Source of the DNA: Halomonas litopenaei
GTDB taxonomy: Bacteria > Pseudomonadota > Gammaproteobacteria > Pseudomonadales > Halomonadaceae
Direction: 5' to 3'
Length of the DNA stretch: 64,000 nucleotides
NCBI RefSeq assembly: GCF_003045775.1
Contig: NZ_PXNS01000005.1
Coordinates: 1 to 64,000 of the forward strand
Under the pieces are notes generated by a model. It was not told the DNA's origin. It did no database searches and was given only the letters and a program-made list of their open reading frames with translations. Numbering within the stretch: the stretch's first letter is position 1; each line of letters begins with the position of its first letter. A program made the translations under genes and the position numbers. Shown here piece by piece: positions 1-7,928 of this stretch.

Positions 1-47
1 CGATGGTAGTGTGGGGTCTCCCCATGCGAGAGTAGGTCATCGTCAGG
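1..47 (+). rRNA. rrf: 5S ribosomal RNA, 3' end (partial)
   Basis: The first 47 bases match the conserved 3' arm of bacterial 5S rRNA: the GGTAGTGTGGGGTCTCCCC hairpin followed by ATGCGAGAGTAGG and a GTCAGGC end. The 5' part lies outside the window. An intrinsic terminator follows within 20 bases, so this is the end of an rRNA operon transcribed rightward. The exact last base (47 or 48) is uncertain. Confidence 0.93.
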
Positions 48-62
48 CATTTATTCAGAAGA

Positions 63-95
63 AGCCCGGTTATCGAGAGATAATCGGGCTTTTTC
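63..95 (+). terminator. rRNA operon intrinsic terminator
   Basis: A 12-bp stem (AGCCCGGTTATC paired with GATAATCGGGCT, one G-T pair) with a GAGA tetraloop is followed by a run of five T. It lies just downstream of the 5S gene and is a textbook rho-independent terminator. Confidence 0.9.
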
Positions 96-261
96 ATATG
101 CATGGGAAGACCCCCCTCTTTATATGTGGGGCCGCACTGCGTGCGGTCCGGCCGCTCGCAGGCTCGCGTCGTTCGTCCCCCCTTGCAGCTTCGCTGCAAA
201 CCCTGGGGTGACTCACCCCCATGCGACTACCCTGTCGTGAACAGATCAGGCATGTATCACG

Positions 262-296
262 AAGAAGCCCGCTTCCGAGAGGAGGCGGGCTTCTTT
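262..296 (+). terminator. second intrinsic terminator, possible duplicated rRNA tail
   Basis: A 15-bp stem (AAGAAGCCCGCTTCC with GGAGGCGGGCTTCTT, one G-T pair) closes on a GAGA loop. Both the loop and the preceding bases (CCCATGCGA, TCAGGCAT, TAT) echo the 5S tail and first terminator some 200 bases upstream. It may be a decayed second copy, and it may also terminate the minus-strand HutD gene. Confidence 0.75.
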
Positions 297-340
297 GGTT
301 TCAGGCAAGTTTCAGCAAGACGGCTGTCGCGGCTCTGTGC

Positions 341-949
341 CTAGAACGCGATGGTGGAGACGACCAGTTGGCTCGCTTGCAGCGAACTCAGGCCCAGGCG
401 GTCGCCGGGTTCGATGACCAGAAGATCACCGGCCGCGAGTACCTCGCTGGAGACGAGTTCCACACGACCACTGATCAGGTACCAGGCTCGAAGTAGTGCG
501 GGTTCCGGTGACAGGTGCAGGGTTTCCTGTTCGCTCAGCAGCTGGTGTGTGAGGTAGCCGCGACTGCCGTATCTCACCATCAGGTTGAAGTCGCGATAGA
601 GCCCCTGGCTCAGGGTTTGCCAGGCGCCGTCAAAGGTGTCGACTTCGAAGCGCCTGAGGTCCCTGGAGCGGTGCCCTTGATGCTCAAGGTGGGCCTCGCC
701 TTCCAATACCATGAGGTGTCGTTCGTAGCCTGCCAGAGGGGTGAACAGGCACTCTTCGGACTCTACCGTGGCGGTGCTCAGGCGGACCTGAAAGTTCCGG
801 TCGGCATAGTCACTGTCAACGGGAGCGATAAACAGCTCCCGCGTCGTGCCGCCGGACCAGAGGCGCGCGGGTGTCTCGGATGAGCGTCGAATGATCATGG
901 GAGGTTGGCCAGCGAGTGCTGCGCCTCCTTTTGCCAAGGATCGTTTCAT
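341..949 (-). CDS. HutD/Ves family cupin-like protein
   Basis: The 202-residue product resembles the HutD/Ves family. These are small double-stranded beta-helix proteins, some encoded in histidine-utilisation (hut) operons, whose biochemical role is poorly defined. The N-terminal WSGGTTRELF segment (near residues 31-40) matches the family WxxGGTTRE hallmark, and the length fits. No hut genes are visible nearby, so the histidine link is not supported by context. It is the last gene before the rRNA operon end, with the TonB receptor 118 bases upstream on the same strand. An internal ATG at 898 (MIIRRSSETP) is an alternative start, but neither start has a strong ribosome site. Confidence 0.75.
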   Translation of the reverse strand: MKRSLAKGGAALAGQPPMIIRRSSETPARLWSGGTTRELFIAPVDSDYADRNFQVRLSTATVESEECLFTPLAGYERHLMVLEGEAHLEHQGHRSRDLRRFEVDTFDGAWQTLSQGLYRDFNLMVRYGSRGYLTHQLLSEQETLHLSPEPALLRAWYLISGRVELVSSEVLAAGDLLVIEPGDRLGLSSLQASQLVVSTIAF

Positions 950-1067
950 CGTCTCAAGGGTTTAAGTCGATGTGCTTGATCTGGCTCAAGAGATGCTGGG
1001 GTAGAGCGACTCTCGCTCGGCGCTGATTCCCGAATCACAACAGTTCGGCGAAAAAGTTGTGCTTACA

Positions 1068-3191
1068 TCAAAATGATAGTTCTACGCCTGCATAGAAGGA
1101 ACGGTCCGGCGCCGGTTCGAAATAGCGGTCGTTGCTGGCATTGATGCGGACATTGGCATAGTGGTCTTCGTCAAACAGATTGCGGATGCCGAGGTAGGTC
1201 GACAGTATCTGGTTGCCGCCCAGTCGCCAGCCGTCACCCGCACGAAGGTTGACCAGCCAGTAGCTGTCGACGTCTACCCGGTTGGCATTGTCCGCGACCA
1301 TGTCGCCCACATACTGGGTTTCCAGGGTGGCAAAGTAACGGGTGTCCTGGCTACCTGTCCCGTACCAGGTGAGCTGGTTGACCCAGGTTGTCTCCGGAAG
1401 CCCGGGCAGACGGTTGCCGTCCAGGTCACTACCGGAAACCTGGTCGAACTCGTAGCGTGCCAGGGTCAGGGCGGTATTGAGCTCCAGACGCGCCGAGGGC
1501 TGCCATCCTAGCGCGACTTCGAGCCCGTCGCGGCTGGTGTCGCCAAGGTTTTCGTAGAAGGTACGATCGCTGCCATCGATCTCGTAGGGGACCAGTTCAT
1601 CGTCGACGTCGATCGAGAACAGGGTGACGTCGTAATCCAGTCCGGTGGGCAGGGTGCCGCGCACCCCGAGCTCACGGCTCCAGCTCTCCTGGGGCTCGAC
1701 GTCGGGGTTGAAGCCACCACCTGCGGGATTGGCAAACTCCGAGAAGGTCGGTGTCTCGAAGGCGGTGGAGGTGTTGGCGTAGACCTGGTGCAAGGGATGG
1801 AAGCGGTAGCTGATTCCCAGGCTTCCATTGGTTTCGTGGAAGGTGCGTTCACCGCTCTGGTCGCCATCGTTGTCGTAGTCGTCATCGATTTCCATGTCGA
1901 TGCGATCGAAGCGTCCGCCGGCCGACAGTGTCCAGTGCTCATTCAGGGCAAGGTCGCCCTGGGCGAAGATACCCAGGCTGGTCGCCGTCTGGGTCTCGTC
2001 GGCCACTTCTCCCGTCACGCTGCCATCGAAGGCTACATCGCGGCGATGGCGGTCGTCTTCCTGGCGAGCGCCGTCGATACCCACCATGCTGTCCAGCGTC
2101 ATGCCGGCGAGGTTGAAGCGTTGGTGATATTCGGCGCTGCCACCGAAGTGGTGACGTCGGTAGTCGATCAAGCTGTCGCCCGGATAGGGCAATTGCTGTT
2201 CGAAGTCTCGCCAGGTGGTAAATCCCTTGAGGTAGAGCTCCCCGGGGCCGAAGCCAAGATCCTCGTACTGCAATCCCACGACCTGCTGGTCCACCTTCTG
2301 GCCGGTGTCGTAGTCCTCGGTGAAGCGGCCCGCCTGTCGGCGATCTTCATCGACCTGGTCCTGGGTCAGACCACCAGGATCTTCGGAACGGGGGTTGTCG
2401 AGCAGGTTGATGATGGCGGTGAGACGGCGTTGATCGCCCATATCCCGTGACAGGCTGGCGTTCAGCAAGCGCTTCTCGGTGCGGCTGTGATCCCGATAGC
2501 CGGCCAGTTCCAGTCGCGAGGCACCCAGGTGGTAGGCCCAGCCGTCGTGCTCGCCGCCGGTGGAAAGGGATTGCTTGTTGTAGCCGTCGCTACCGATACC
2601 GGCACGTATCGTCGTCGAGTCGTCACCTTCGTCACGCCCGTCCGCCGTTGTGACCGAAATGACACCACCGGCGGCATTGCCGTACTGAACCGCCGCCGGT
2701 CCCCTGATGACCTCGATCTGTTCTGCGTTGTCCAGGTCGATGGCATCGAGCTGGGCCTGGCCATCGGGGAGGGTGTAGGGAATACCGTCCACCAATATGG
2801 TGATGCCGCGCACACCGAAGGGAGCGCGGGCACCAAAGCCCCTGATGGAGACACGAGCACCCTGGGCGAAGTTGTCGCGATTCTGGATGAACACCCCAGG
2901 CACTCGAACCAGGGATTCATCGAGACGGACCCGCTGCTGACCTTGATGGATGTCGTCTTCATCGACCATCGAGACAGCCATCGGGGTGGTGAGTAGCTCG
3001 CGCTCCAGGCGCGGCGCCGACACCGTCAACACGGGTTGCTGCAACTCGACGGCGCGGTCGTCGGTTGCGGCAGTCTGTGCGGTGACAGGCGTTGTCAGCG
3101 GGAGCAGCAGCAGGGCGGCGGCCGGGCGAGAGGTCATCAGGTTCATCCTTGAACGGCGAGGCGAGAAGGGAGTGGTGGCTCGAAAGAGCAT
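1068..3191 (-). CDS. TonB-dependent outer-membrane receptor
   Basis: The product of up to 707 residues has the layout of a TonB-dependent receptor: a signal peptide ending near VTAQ, an N-terminal plug with the conserved VRIRGFG-type run (here VSIRGFGARAP) and the IEVIRGPAAVQYGNAAGGVI plug motif, then a long beta-barrel ending in an aromatic residue (ELSF). It would take up a ferric siderophore or another large ligand through the outer membrane using TonB energy. The ligand cannot be deduced, and no siderophore genes are next to it. The first ATG (3191) gives a long basic leader. An ATG at 3146 (MNLMTSRP) would give a conventional signal peptide and may be the true start. Confidence 0.88.
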   Translation of the reverse strand: MLFRATTPFSPRRSRMNLMTSRPAAALLLLPLTTPVTAQTAATDDRAVELQQPVLTVSAPRLERELLTTPMAVSMVDEDDIHQGQQRVRLDESLVRVPGVFIQNRDNFAQGARVSIRGFGARAPFGVRGITILVDGIPYTLPDGQAQLDAIDLDNAEQIEVIRGPAAVQYGNAAGGVISVTTADGRDEGDDSTTIRAGIGSDGYNKQSLSTGGEHDGWAYHLGASRLELAGYRDHSRTEKRLLNASLSRDMGDQRRLTAIINLLDNPRSEDPGGLTQDQVDEDRRQAGRFTEDYDTGQKVDQQVVGLQYEDLGFGPGELYLKGFTTWRDFEQQLPYPGDSLIDYRRHHFGGSAEYHQRFNLAGMTLDSMVGIDGARQEDDRHRRDVAFDGSVTGEVADETQTATSLGIFAQGDLALNEHWTLSAGGRFDRIDMEIDDDYDNDGDQSGERTFHETNGSLGISYRFHPLHQVYANTSTAFETPTFSEFANPAGGGFNPDVEPQESWSRELGVRGTLPTGLDYDVTLFSIDVDDELVPYEIDGSDRTFYENLGDTSRDGLEVALGWQPSARLELNTALTLARYEFDQVSGSDLDGNRLPGLPETTWVNQLTWYGTGSQDTRYFATLETQYVGDMVADNANRVDVDSYWLVNLRAGDGWRLGGNQILSTYLGIRNLFDEDHYANVRINASNDRYFEPAPDRSFYAGVELSF

Positions 3192-3458
3192 CTTTATCGT
3201 TTAAGCACAATTCTAGAGAAGTCGCATCCTTGGCACCACTCTGGTGAAGAGAGCCTGGTTCCCGTCGGTGGAGGCCTTCCGCTAGACCAAAGTCGCTTTT
3301 CGTTGTGTGGCCAGGTAGTTTATCTTTTGAACTGAAAAAAACGAACAGAAGTTCACTATGCGAACGAGCGCCGCTGGTCGAGTTGCCGGAAACGGTGTCG
3401 AGCGAGAGACCAATAATGAGCGCGCGTCGCCGATAACGATAAAGTCCGGAGGATCCCC

Positions 3459-4484
3459 ATGAAGACCCCCCTCGCGTGCCTGATGGCCGCATCCCTGACG
3501 GCCCTTTCCTGTGCCTCGGTTCAAGCGGCGACCACGCTGCGCATGGCCCACTTCTGGCCTGGTGCCTCTGGTATCAATACCGAGATCTTCGAGCAGTGGG
3601 CCAAGGCGGTGGAGGAAGACTCCGGCGGTGATCTGCGTGTTCAGGTCTTTCCCTCCGGTACCCTGGCCAAGGCTGACGACATCTATGAGGCGACCGTAAA
3701 CGGCATCGCCGATATCGGTGCCACCGCTCAGGGCTATACCGCCGGGCGCTTCCCGCTGTCGCAGATCGTCGAGCTCCCCGGGGTGGCCGATTCTGCGATA
3801 CAGGGTTCATGCATTCTGCAGACCCTGCACGACGATGGCGGCCTGGGAGGAGAGTACGACGACACTCGCGTGTTGTTCATGTTCACCACCGGTCCCGGTT
3901 ACATCCATACCGTGGATACCGACGTCCAGGTACCGGCTGATCTGGAAGGGCTGCGAATCCGTCGCCCGACCGCGGTGGCAGGCGATATCCTCGAAAACAT
4001 GGGGGCAAGCCCGGTAGGCATGCCCGCCCCGGATATCTATACCTCCATGCAGCGGGGCGTGCTCGATGGCTTGAGCTTTCCCTGGGAAGGCATGAAGGGA
4101 TTTCGTATCAACGAACTGGTCGAATACCACACCCAAGTGCCGTTCTATTCGCTGATCTTTGTGGCGACCATGAGCCAGCGTGCCTACGATCGGCTGACGC
4201 CGGAGCAGCAGGCGGTCATCGATGCCAACTCCGGCATGCAGTGGGCACTCAATGCGGGGGAGGTGTTCCACGCCATCGACGAGGTGGGGCGGCAGGAAGC
4301 GGTGGACGCCGGCCACACCATTCGGGTGGTCGATGCGCCCCTCGACAACGCCGACTGGGCGCCGCCGCTCCAGCAGGGCATCGAGGATTACCTGAGCGGA
4401 CTCGAGGAGCGCGGCTTGAGCCAGGCGCATGACGTCTATCAGGCGGCGCTGGCGGCACGTGAAAGCTGCGCCGGGACGGAGTGA
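3459..4484 (+). CDS. dctP: TRAP transporter solute-binding protein, DctP family
   Basis: This 341-residue periplasmic protein captures a carboxylate-type substrate and delivers it to the DctQM permease. It has a classical signal peptide (residues 1-23, ending ASVQA). The mature protein begins TTLRMAHFWP, typical of DctP proteins, with central IRRPT and FPWEG runs. The arginine in IRRPT is the probable substrate-carboxylate contact seen across the family. GGAGG stands 5 bases before the ATG. The dctQ gene starts 4 bases after its stop, giving a tight dctPQM operon. The substrate is unknown and no catabolic neighbour points to one. Confidence 0.93.
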   Translation: MKTPLACLMAASLTALSCASVQAATTLRMAHFWPGASGINTEIFEQWAKAVEEDSGGDLRVQVFPSGTLAKADDIYEATVNGIADIGATAQGYTAGRFPLSQIVELPGVADSAIQGSCILQTLHDDGGLGGEYDDTRVLFMFTTGPGYIHTVDTDVQVPADLEGLRIRRPTAVAGDILENMGASPVGMPAPDIYTSMQRGVLDGLSFPWEGMKGFRINELVEYHTQVPFYSLIFVATMSQRAYDRLTPEQQAVIDANSGMQWALNAGEVFHAIDEVGRQEAVDAGHTIRVVDAPLDNADWAPPLQQGIEDYLSGLEERGLSQAHDVYQAALAARESCAGTE

Positions 4485-4488
4485 CGCC

Positions 4489-5016
4489 ATGCAACCCTTT
4501 CTGGAAGGGGCCAGCCGTTGGCTGGCCCTGGTCTGTCGCTGGGTGGCGGGCGGCTGTCTGATACTGATGCTGGCGGTGACCATCGCCGACGTGGTGACAC
4601 GCTACCTGCAGCGTCTGACCGATGGCGCTATCTCCTTTCAGGTCTTCGGTAGCGTCGAACTGGTCAGCTACCTGATGCTGTTTGCCTTGCTGGCGGCCAT
4701 GTCGGCCAGCGTGGAGAAGAGCCAGGTGGTGGTCGAGGCCTTTTCCCACCGTCTTCCTGCGTCCATCGCAGCGCGCCTGCATGGCGTCTATCTGCTGGGC
4801 TTTGCGGTGCTTGGCGGGGTGCTGGCGACGGGCCTGGTGGGTGCGGCCCACGCCGCTGTCGAGTACGGCGAGGTCACCCAGGACCTGAGGATCTCGCTCG
4901 GGCCGATCTATCTTGTCGCTGCAGTGCTCAGTGCTCTGCTGGCGTTGCGCAGCCTGCTGCACGCGCTCCTGGGGGCGCTGTTCGGCCAGAGTGCGGAGGT
5001 GTCCCATGGCGACTGA
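4489..5016 (+). CDS. dctQ: TRAP transporter small permease, DctQ family
   Basis: This 175-residue membrane protein has four hydrophobic segments, as expected for the small DctQ subunit that joins the large permease in sodium-driven TRAP transporters. The segment IADVVTRY near the first helix is characteristic of the family. The start at 4489 is chosen because it falls just after the dctP stop and has GGACGGAG upstream; an earlier in-frame ATG at 4429 lies inside dctP. The 3' end overlaps dctM by 11 bases, which suggests translational coupling. Confidence 0.92.
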   Translation: MQPFLEGASRWLALVCRWVAGGCLILMLAVTIADVVTRYLQRLTDGAISFQVFGSVELVSYLMLFALLAAMSASVEKSQVVVEAFSHRLPASIAARLHGVYLLGFAVLGGVLATGLVGAAHAAVEYGEVTQDLRISLGPIYLVAAVLSALLALRSLLHALLGALFGQSAEVSHGD

Positions 5017-6295
5017 GACGATCGGCGGGTTCGGGCTGCTGCTGTTGCTGGTGTTGATGATCCTGCGGGTGCCGGTAGCTCTGGCGATGCTGCTGGTCGG
5101 TGTCGGTGGTTTTGCCACGATCATCGATCTAGGCGCGGCGGTATCGATGTTGAAGTCGGTGCCGGTGGAGGTGTTGTCCAACTACAGCTTCAGCGCGATT
5201 CCGATGTTCATCCTGATGGGCGTGCTGGCGGCGCATTCTGGCATGGCCGGCAAGCTTTTCCAGTCGGCTCGGGTGATCTGCGGTGGCTGGAAGGGCGGCC
5301 TGGCGATCGCCGCCGTCGGCTCCTGTGGCGTCTTTTCGGCGATTTCCGGATCTTCTCTGGCCACCGCCAGCACCATGACCCGGGTGGCCCTGCCGGAGAT
5401 GGAGCGATACGGCTACCATCGTGGCCTGGCCACCGGGGCGCTGGCCGCGGGCGGCACCCTAGGCATCATGATTCCGCCCAGTATCGCCCTGCTGATCTAT
5501 GCCATCCTGACCGAGCAGTCGGTGGGTGACATGTTCATGGCGGGTCTGGTGCCCGGGCTCCTGGGACTGGTGCTGTACGCCCTGACCGTCAGCGTGGTCA
5601 TGCGGGTCAAGCCGGAACTGGCGGTGGCAGGGGAAGCGACGAGCTGGGGCGAGAAGCTCGCCTCGCTCGGCGGGCTGGTGCCCTTCTTCGCGGTCTTCCT
5701 GGTCATGATCCTGGGCATCTACCTGGGCATCTTCACTCCCACCGAGGGGGCCAGTGTCGGTGCCTTTGCCACCCTGATCTACGCCCTGGTCAAGGGGCTG
5801 CGTGCACGGGAGCTGTGGTCTGCGGTCCAGGAGACCCTGGCGCTGTCGGCGGTGGTGTTCTTCATGCTGGTCGGTGCCGAGGCGCTGGGCTACTTCATTT
5901 CGCTCTCGCGCATCTCGTTCTCCATCAGCGACAGTCTGTTTGCCATGGAGCTGACGCCCTTCGTTGTCGTGCTGTGCATCCTGGCCATGTACTTCCTGCT
6001 CGGCATGTTCATGGACTCGATCGCCATGCTGGTGATCACGGTGCCGGTGGTGTTCCCGATCATTCAGAGCCTGGGTATCGACCCGGTGTGGTTTGGCATC
6101 GTCACGGTGCTGACGGTCGAGTTGGGGCTGATCACGCCGCCGGTGGGGATGAACGTCTTCGTGATCAAGGCCATGGCGCCCCATGTGGGACTGGGAGAGA
6201 TCTTCCGAGGCGTCTCTCCCTTTATCGTGTCTGACTTTGTGCGCCTGGCTCTGTTGCTGTTGTTCCCGACCTTGAGCACCCTCTTTTTGCTGTAG
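5006..6295 (+). CDS. dctM: TRAP transporter large permease, DctM family
   Basis: The 429-residue protein is almost entirely hydrophobic, with about a dozen membrane segments, and matches the DctM large subunit that forms the translocation path. Family landmarks include SGSSLATASTMTRVALPEM near residue 115, the GGTLGIMIPPS loop, and the late LGMFMDSIAML and LGLITPPVGMNVFV motifs. The ATG at 5006 overlaps the dctQ end, and GGAGGTG precedes it. A strong terminator at 6338-6363 closes the operon. Confidence 0.94.
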   Translation: MATETIGGFGLLLLLVLMILRVPVALAMLLVGVGGFATIIDLGAAVSMLKSVPVEVLSNYSFSAIPMFILMGVLAAHSGMAGKLFQSARVICGGWKGGLAIAAVGSCGVFSAISGSSLATASTMTRVALPEMERYGYHRGLATGALAAGGTLGIMIPPSIALLIYAILTEQSVGDMFMAGLVPGLLGLVLYALTVSVVMRVKPELAVAGEATSWGEKLASLGGLVPFFAVFLVMILGIYLGIFTPTEGASVGAFATLIYALVKGLRARELWSAVQETLALSAVVFFMLVGAEALGYFISLSRISFSISDSLFAMELTPFVVVLCILAMYFLLGMFMDSIAMLVITVPVVFPIIQSLGIDPVWFGIVTVLTVELGLITPPVGMNVFVIKAMAPHVGLGEIFRGVSPFIVSDFVRLALLLLFPTLSTLFLL

Positions 6296-6337
6296 TCGGC
6301 ATCGACGCGGCGGCCAGTATTACGCTCAGCTCACCCC

Positions 6338-6363
6338 AAGCCCGCCATACGGCGGGCTTTTTT
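6338..6363 (+). terminator. terminator of dctPQM operon
   Basis: A perfect 9-bp stem (AAGCCCGCC and GGCGGGCTT) with an ATAC loop is followed by an uninterrupted T run. It lies 43 bases after the dctM stop. Confidence 0.92.
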
Positions 6364-6488
6364 GATGCATTTAATGTCGGTTGGATGAGGTTTCTGATAT
6401 GACGCTCTAGTCCAATATGAGCCTTTGTGGGAGGCGCGTTTCACTAAGCTTGCAGCGTGACACCATCGTAATGACGCGAGGGCTTGAC

Positions 6489-7790
6489 GTGAGTGCGCGC
6501 AATATTTTTGTGGTGGGGCTGAACGATGACAATCATGAGCGTCTGCTGCGCTTGAAGGGTGCCGAAGAATGGCGCTTTCACCGAATTATTGCGCCGGAGG
6601 CGGTCTATGACACCGAAGAATTCGATATTCCCGCGATGCTCGAGGAAGCCGGCCAGACCCTGGACCGATTCGGCAGGCCGATAGACGCGATCATCGGCTA
6701 TATGGATTTTCCGGTATCCACGATGCTGCCGATCCTGTGCAAGCGATTCGGTACCCGATCGACGTCGCTGGAAAGCTTGCTGAAGTGTGAGCACAAGTAC
6801 TGGAGCCGTTGCGTTCAGCGCGAGGTGGTGCCGCAGTACATCCCCGGGTTCACCGCCTTCGACCCCTTCGACGAGGCGGCGTTGGGTCAGATCGGTGCGG
6901 CGGGGCTGTCCTTTCCCTTCTTCGTCAAGCCGATCAAGTCGTCGGGCTCACGGCTCGGTTTTCGCATCGAGACGCCGGAAGACTTTGCGCTTGCCATTGA
7001 CCGTCTGAAGGCGGAGATCGGTTCCATCGCCGAGCCGTTCAACAGCGTGCTGGATCAGGCCAACCTGCCTCCGGAGATCGCGGCGATCGATGGCCATTAC
7101 TGCATGGCCGAGGAAATCATCGGCGGCTGGCAATGCACGCTGGAAGGCTACGTCCACGATGGCGAGGTCGTGGTCTATGGTGTGGTCGACTCGATTCGCT
7201 ACCCAGGGGTGTTGAGCTTCTTCCACTATCTGTACCCCTCGGCCCTGCCACAAAGGGTTCAGCAGCAGATGATCGACGCCACCCGCCTGGTCATGACCCG
7301 CACCGGCTTCGATCAATCCGCGTTCAACGTCGAGTTTTTCTGGGACGAACTCCAGGATCGCATCTGGCTGCTCGAGATCAACACACGCATTTCCCAGTCA
7401 CATTGCGACCTGTTCGAGAAGGTCGACGGGCTCAGCCATCAGCAGGTGACGGTGGACCTGGCGCTGGGGCAGCGTCCGAGACTGCCCCACCGGGAGGGCG
7501 CCTACGCGGTCGCGGCCAAGTTCTTCTACCGCGTGTTCTTCCATGACGCCACCGTCGAACGGGTTCCCTCGGCGCAGACCCTCGCACAACTCGAACAGGA
7601 CTACCCCGGCACGGTGATCAGTCTGCAGGTGGAGGAGGGGCAGCGTCTGTCGAGCCTGCCAGAACAGGATAGCTACAGCTTTGCATTGGCCTATATTTGG
7701 ATGGGGGGCGACGACTATCAGACGCTGCTTCGTCGCTATCAGCAACTGGCGGCCCGACTGACCTTCGCATTCGGCGATATCGATAGTTGA
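6489..7790 (+). CDS. ATP-grasp domain ligase-like protein
   Basis: The product (433 residues from the GTG at 6489) carries the ATP-grasp fold. A lysine-containing FFVKPIKSSGSRLG segment forms the first nucleotide-binding strand and loop, GWQCTLEGYV lies in the middle, and FNVEFFWD followed by LLEINTRISQSH supplies the acidic and Asn residues that hold the two Mg ions. ATP-grasp enzymes join a carboxylate to an amine or thiol through an acyl-phosphate; the substrates here are unknown. The GTG has GAGGG 6 bases upstream, whereas earlier in-frame ATGs at 6417 and 6471 lack a good ribosome site. The CocE/NonD hydrolase 138 bases downstream on the same strand is a probable functional partner. Confidence 0.85.
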   Translation: MSARNIFVVGLNDDNHERLLRLKGAEEWRFHRIIAPEAVYDTEEFDIPAMLEEAGQTLDRFGRPIDAIIGYMDFPVSTMLPILCKRFGTRSTSLESLLKCEHKYWSRCVQREVVPQYIPGFTAFDPFDEAALGQIGAAGLSFPFFVKPIKSSGSRLGFRIETPEDFALAIDRLKAEIGSIAEPFNSVLDQANLPPEIAAIDGHYCMAEEIIGGWQCTLEGYVHDGEVVVYGVVDSIRYPGVLSFFHYLYPSALPQRVQQQMIDATRLVMTRTGFDQSAFNVEFFWDELQDRIWLLEINTRISQSHCDLFEKVDGLSHQQVTVDLALGQRPRLPHREGAYAVAAKFFYRVFFHDATVERVPSAQTLAQLEQDYPGTVISLQVEEGQRLSSLPEQDSYSFALAYIWMGGDDYQTLLRRYQQLAARLTFAFGDIDS

Positions 7791-7853
7791 GTCGGCGCGC
7801 CGCCGCTGTACCGAGCGTCACCGAGAGCGCTGGAGTGGCCAGGTTGCAGGGGT

Positions 7854-7897
7854 AGGGCGATCTCGGCAGAGCGGTATGGACAGGGCGATCTCGACAG
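7854..7897. repeat. two-copy 28-bp tandem repeat
   Basis: AGGGCGATCTCG(G/A)CAG occurs at 7854-7869 and again at 7882-7897, a period of 28 bases, in the gap between the ATP-grasp and hydrolase genes. It is one of several small tandem duplications in intergenic DNA of this window. Confidence 0.8.
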
Positions 7898-7928
7898 GGT
7901 GAGCTTGAAGCCAGTGCAAGGAGCGACG

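Noticed and set aside
48..340. tRNA or second rRNA gene after 5S
   Set aside because: No cloverleaf or intact 5S is visible; only a decayed tail and terminators are present.
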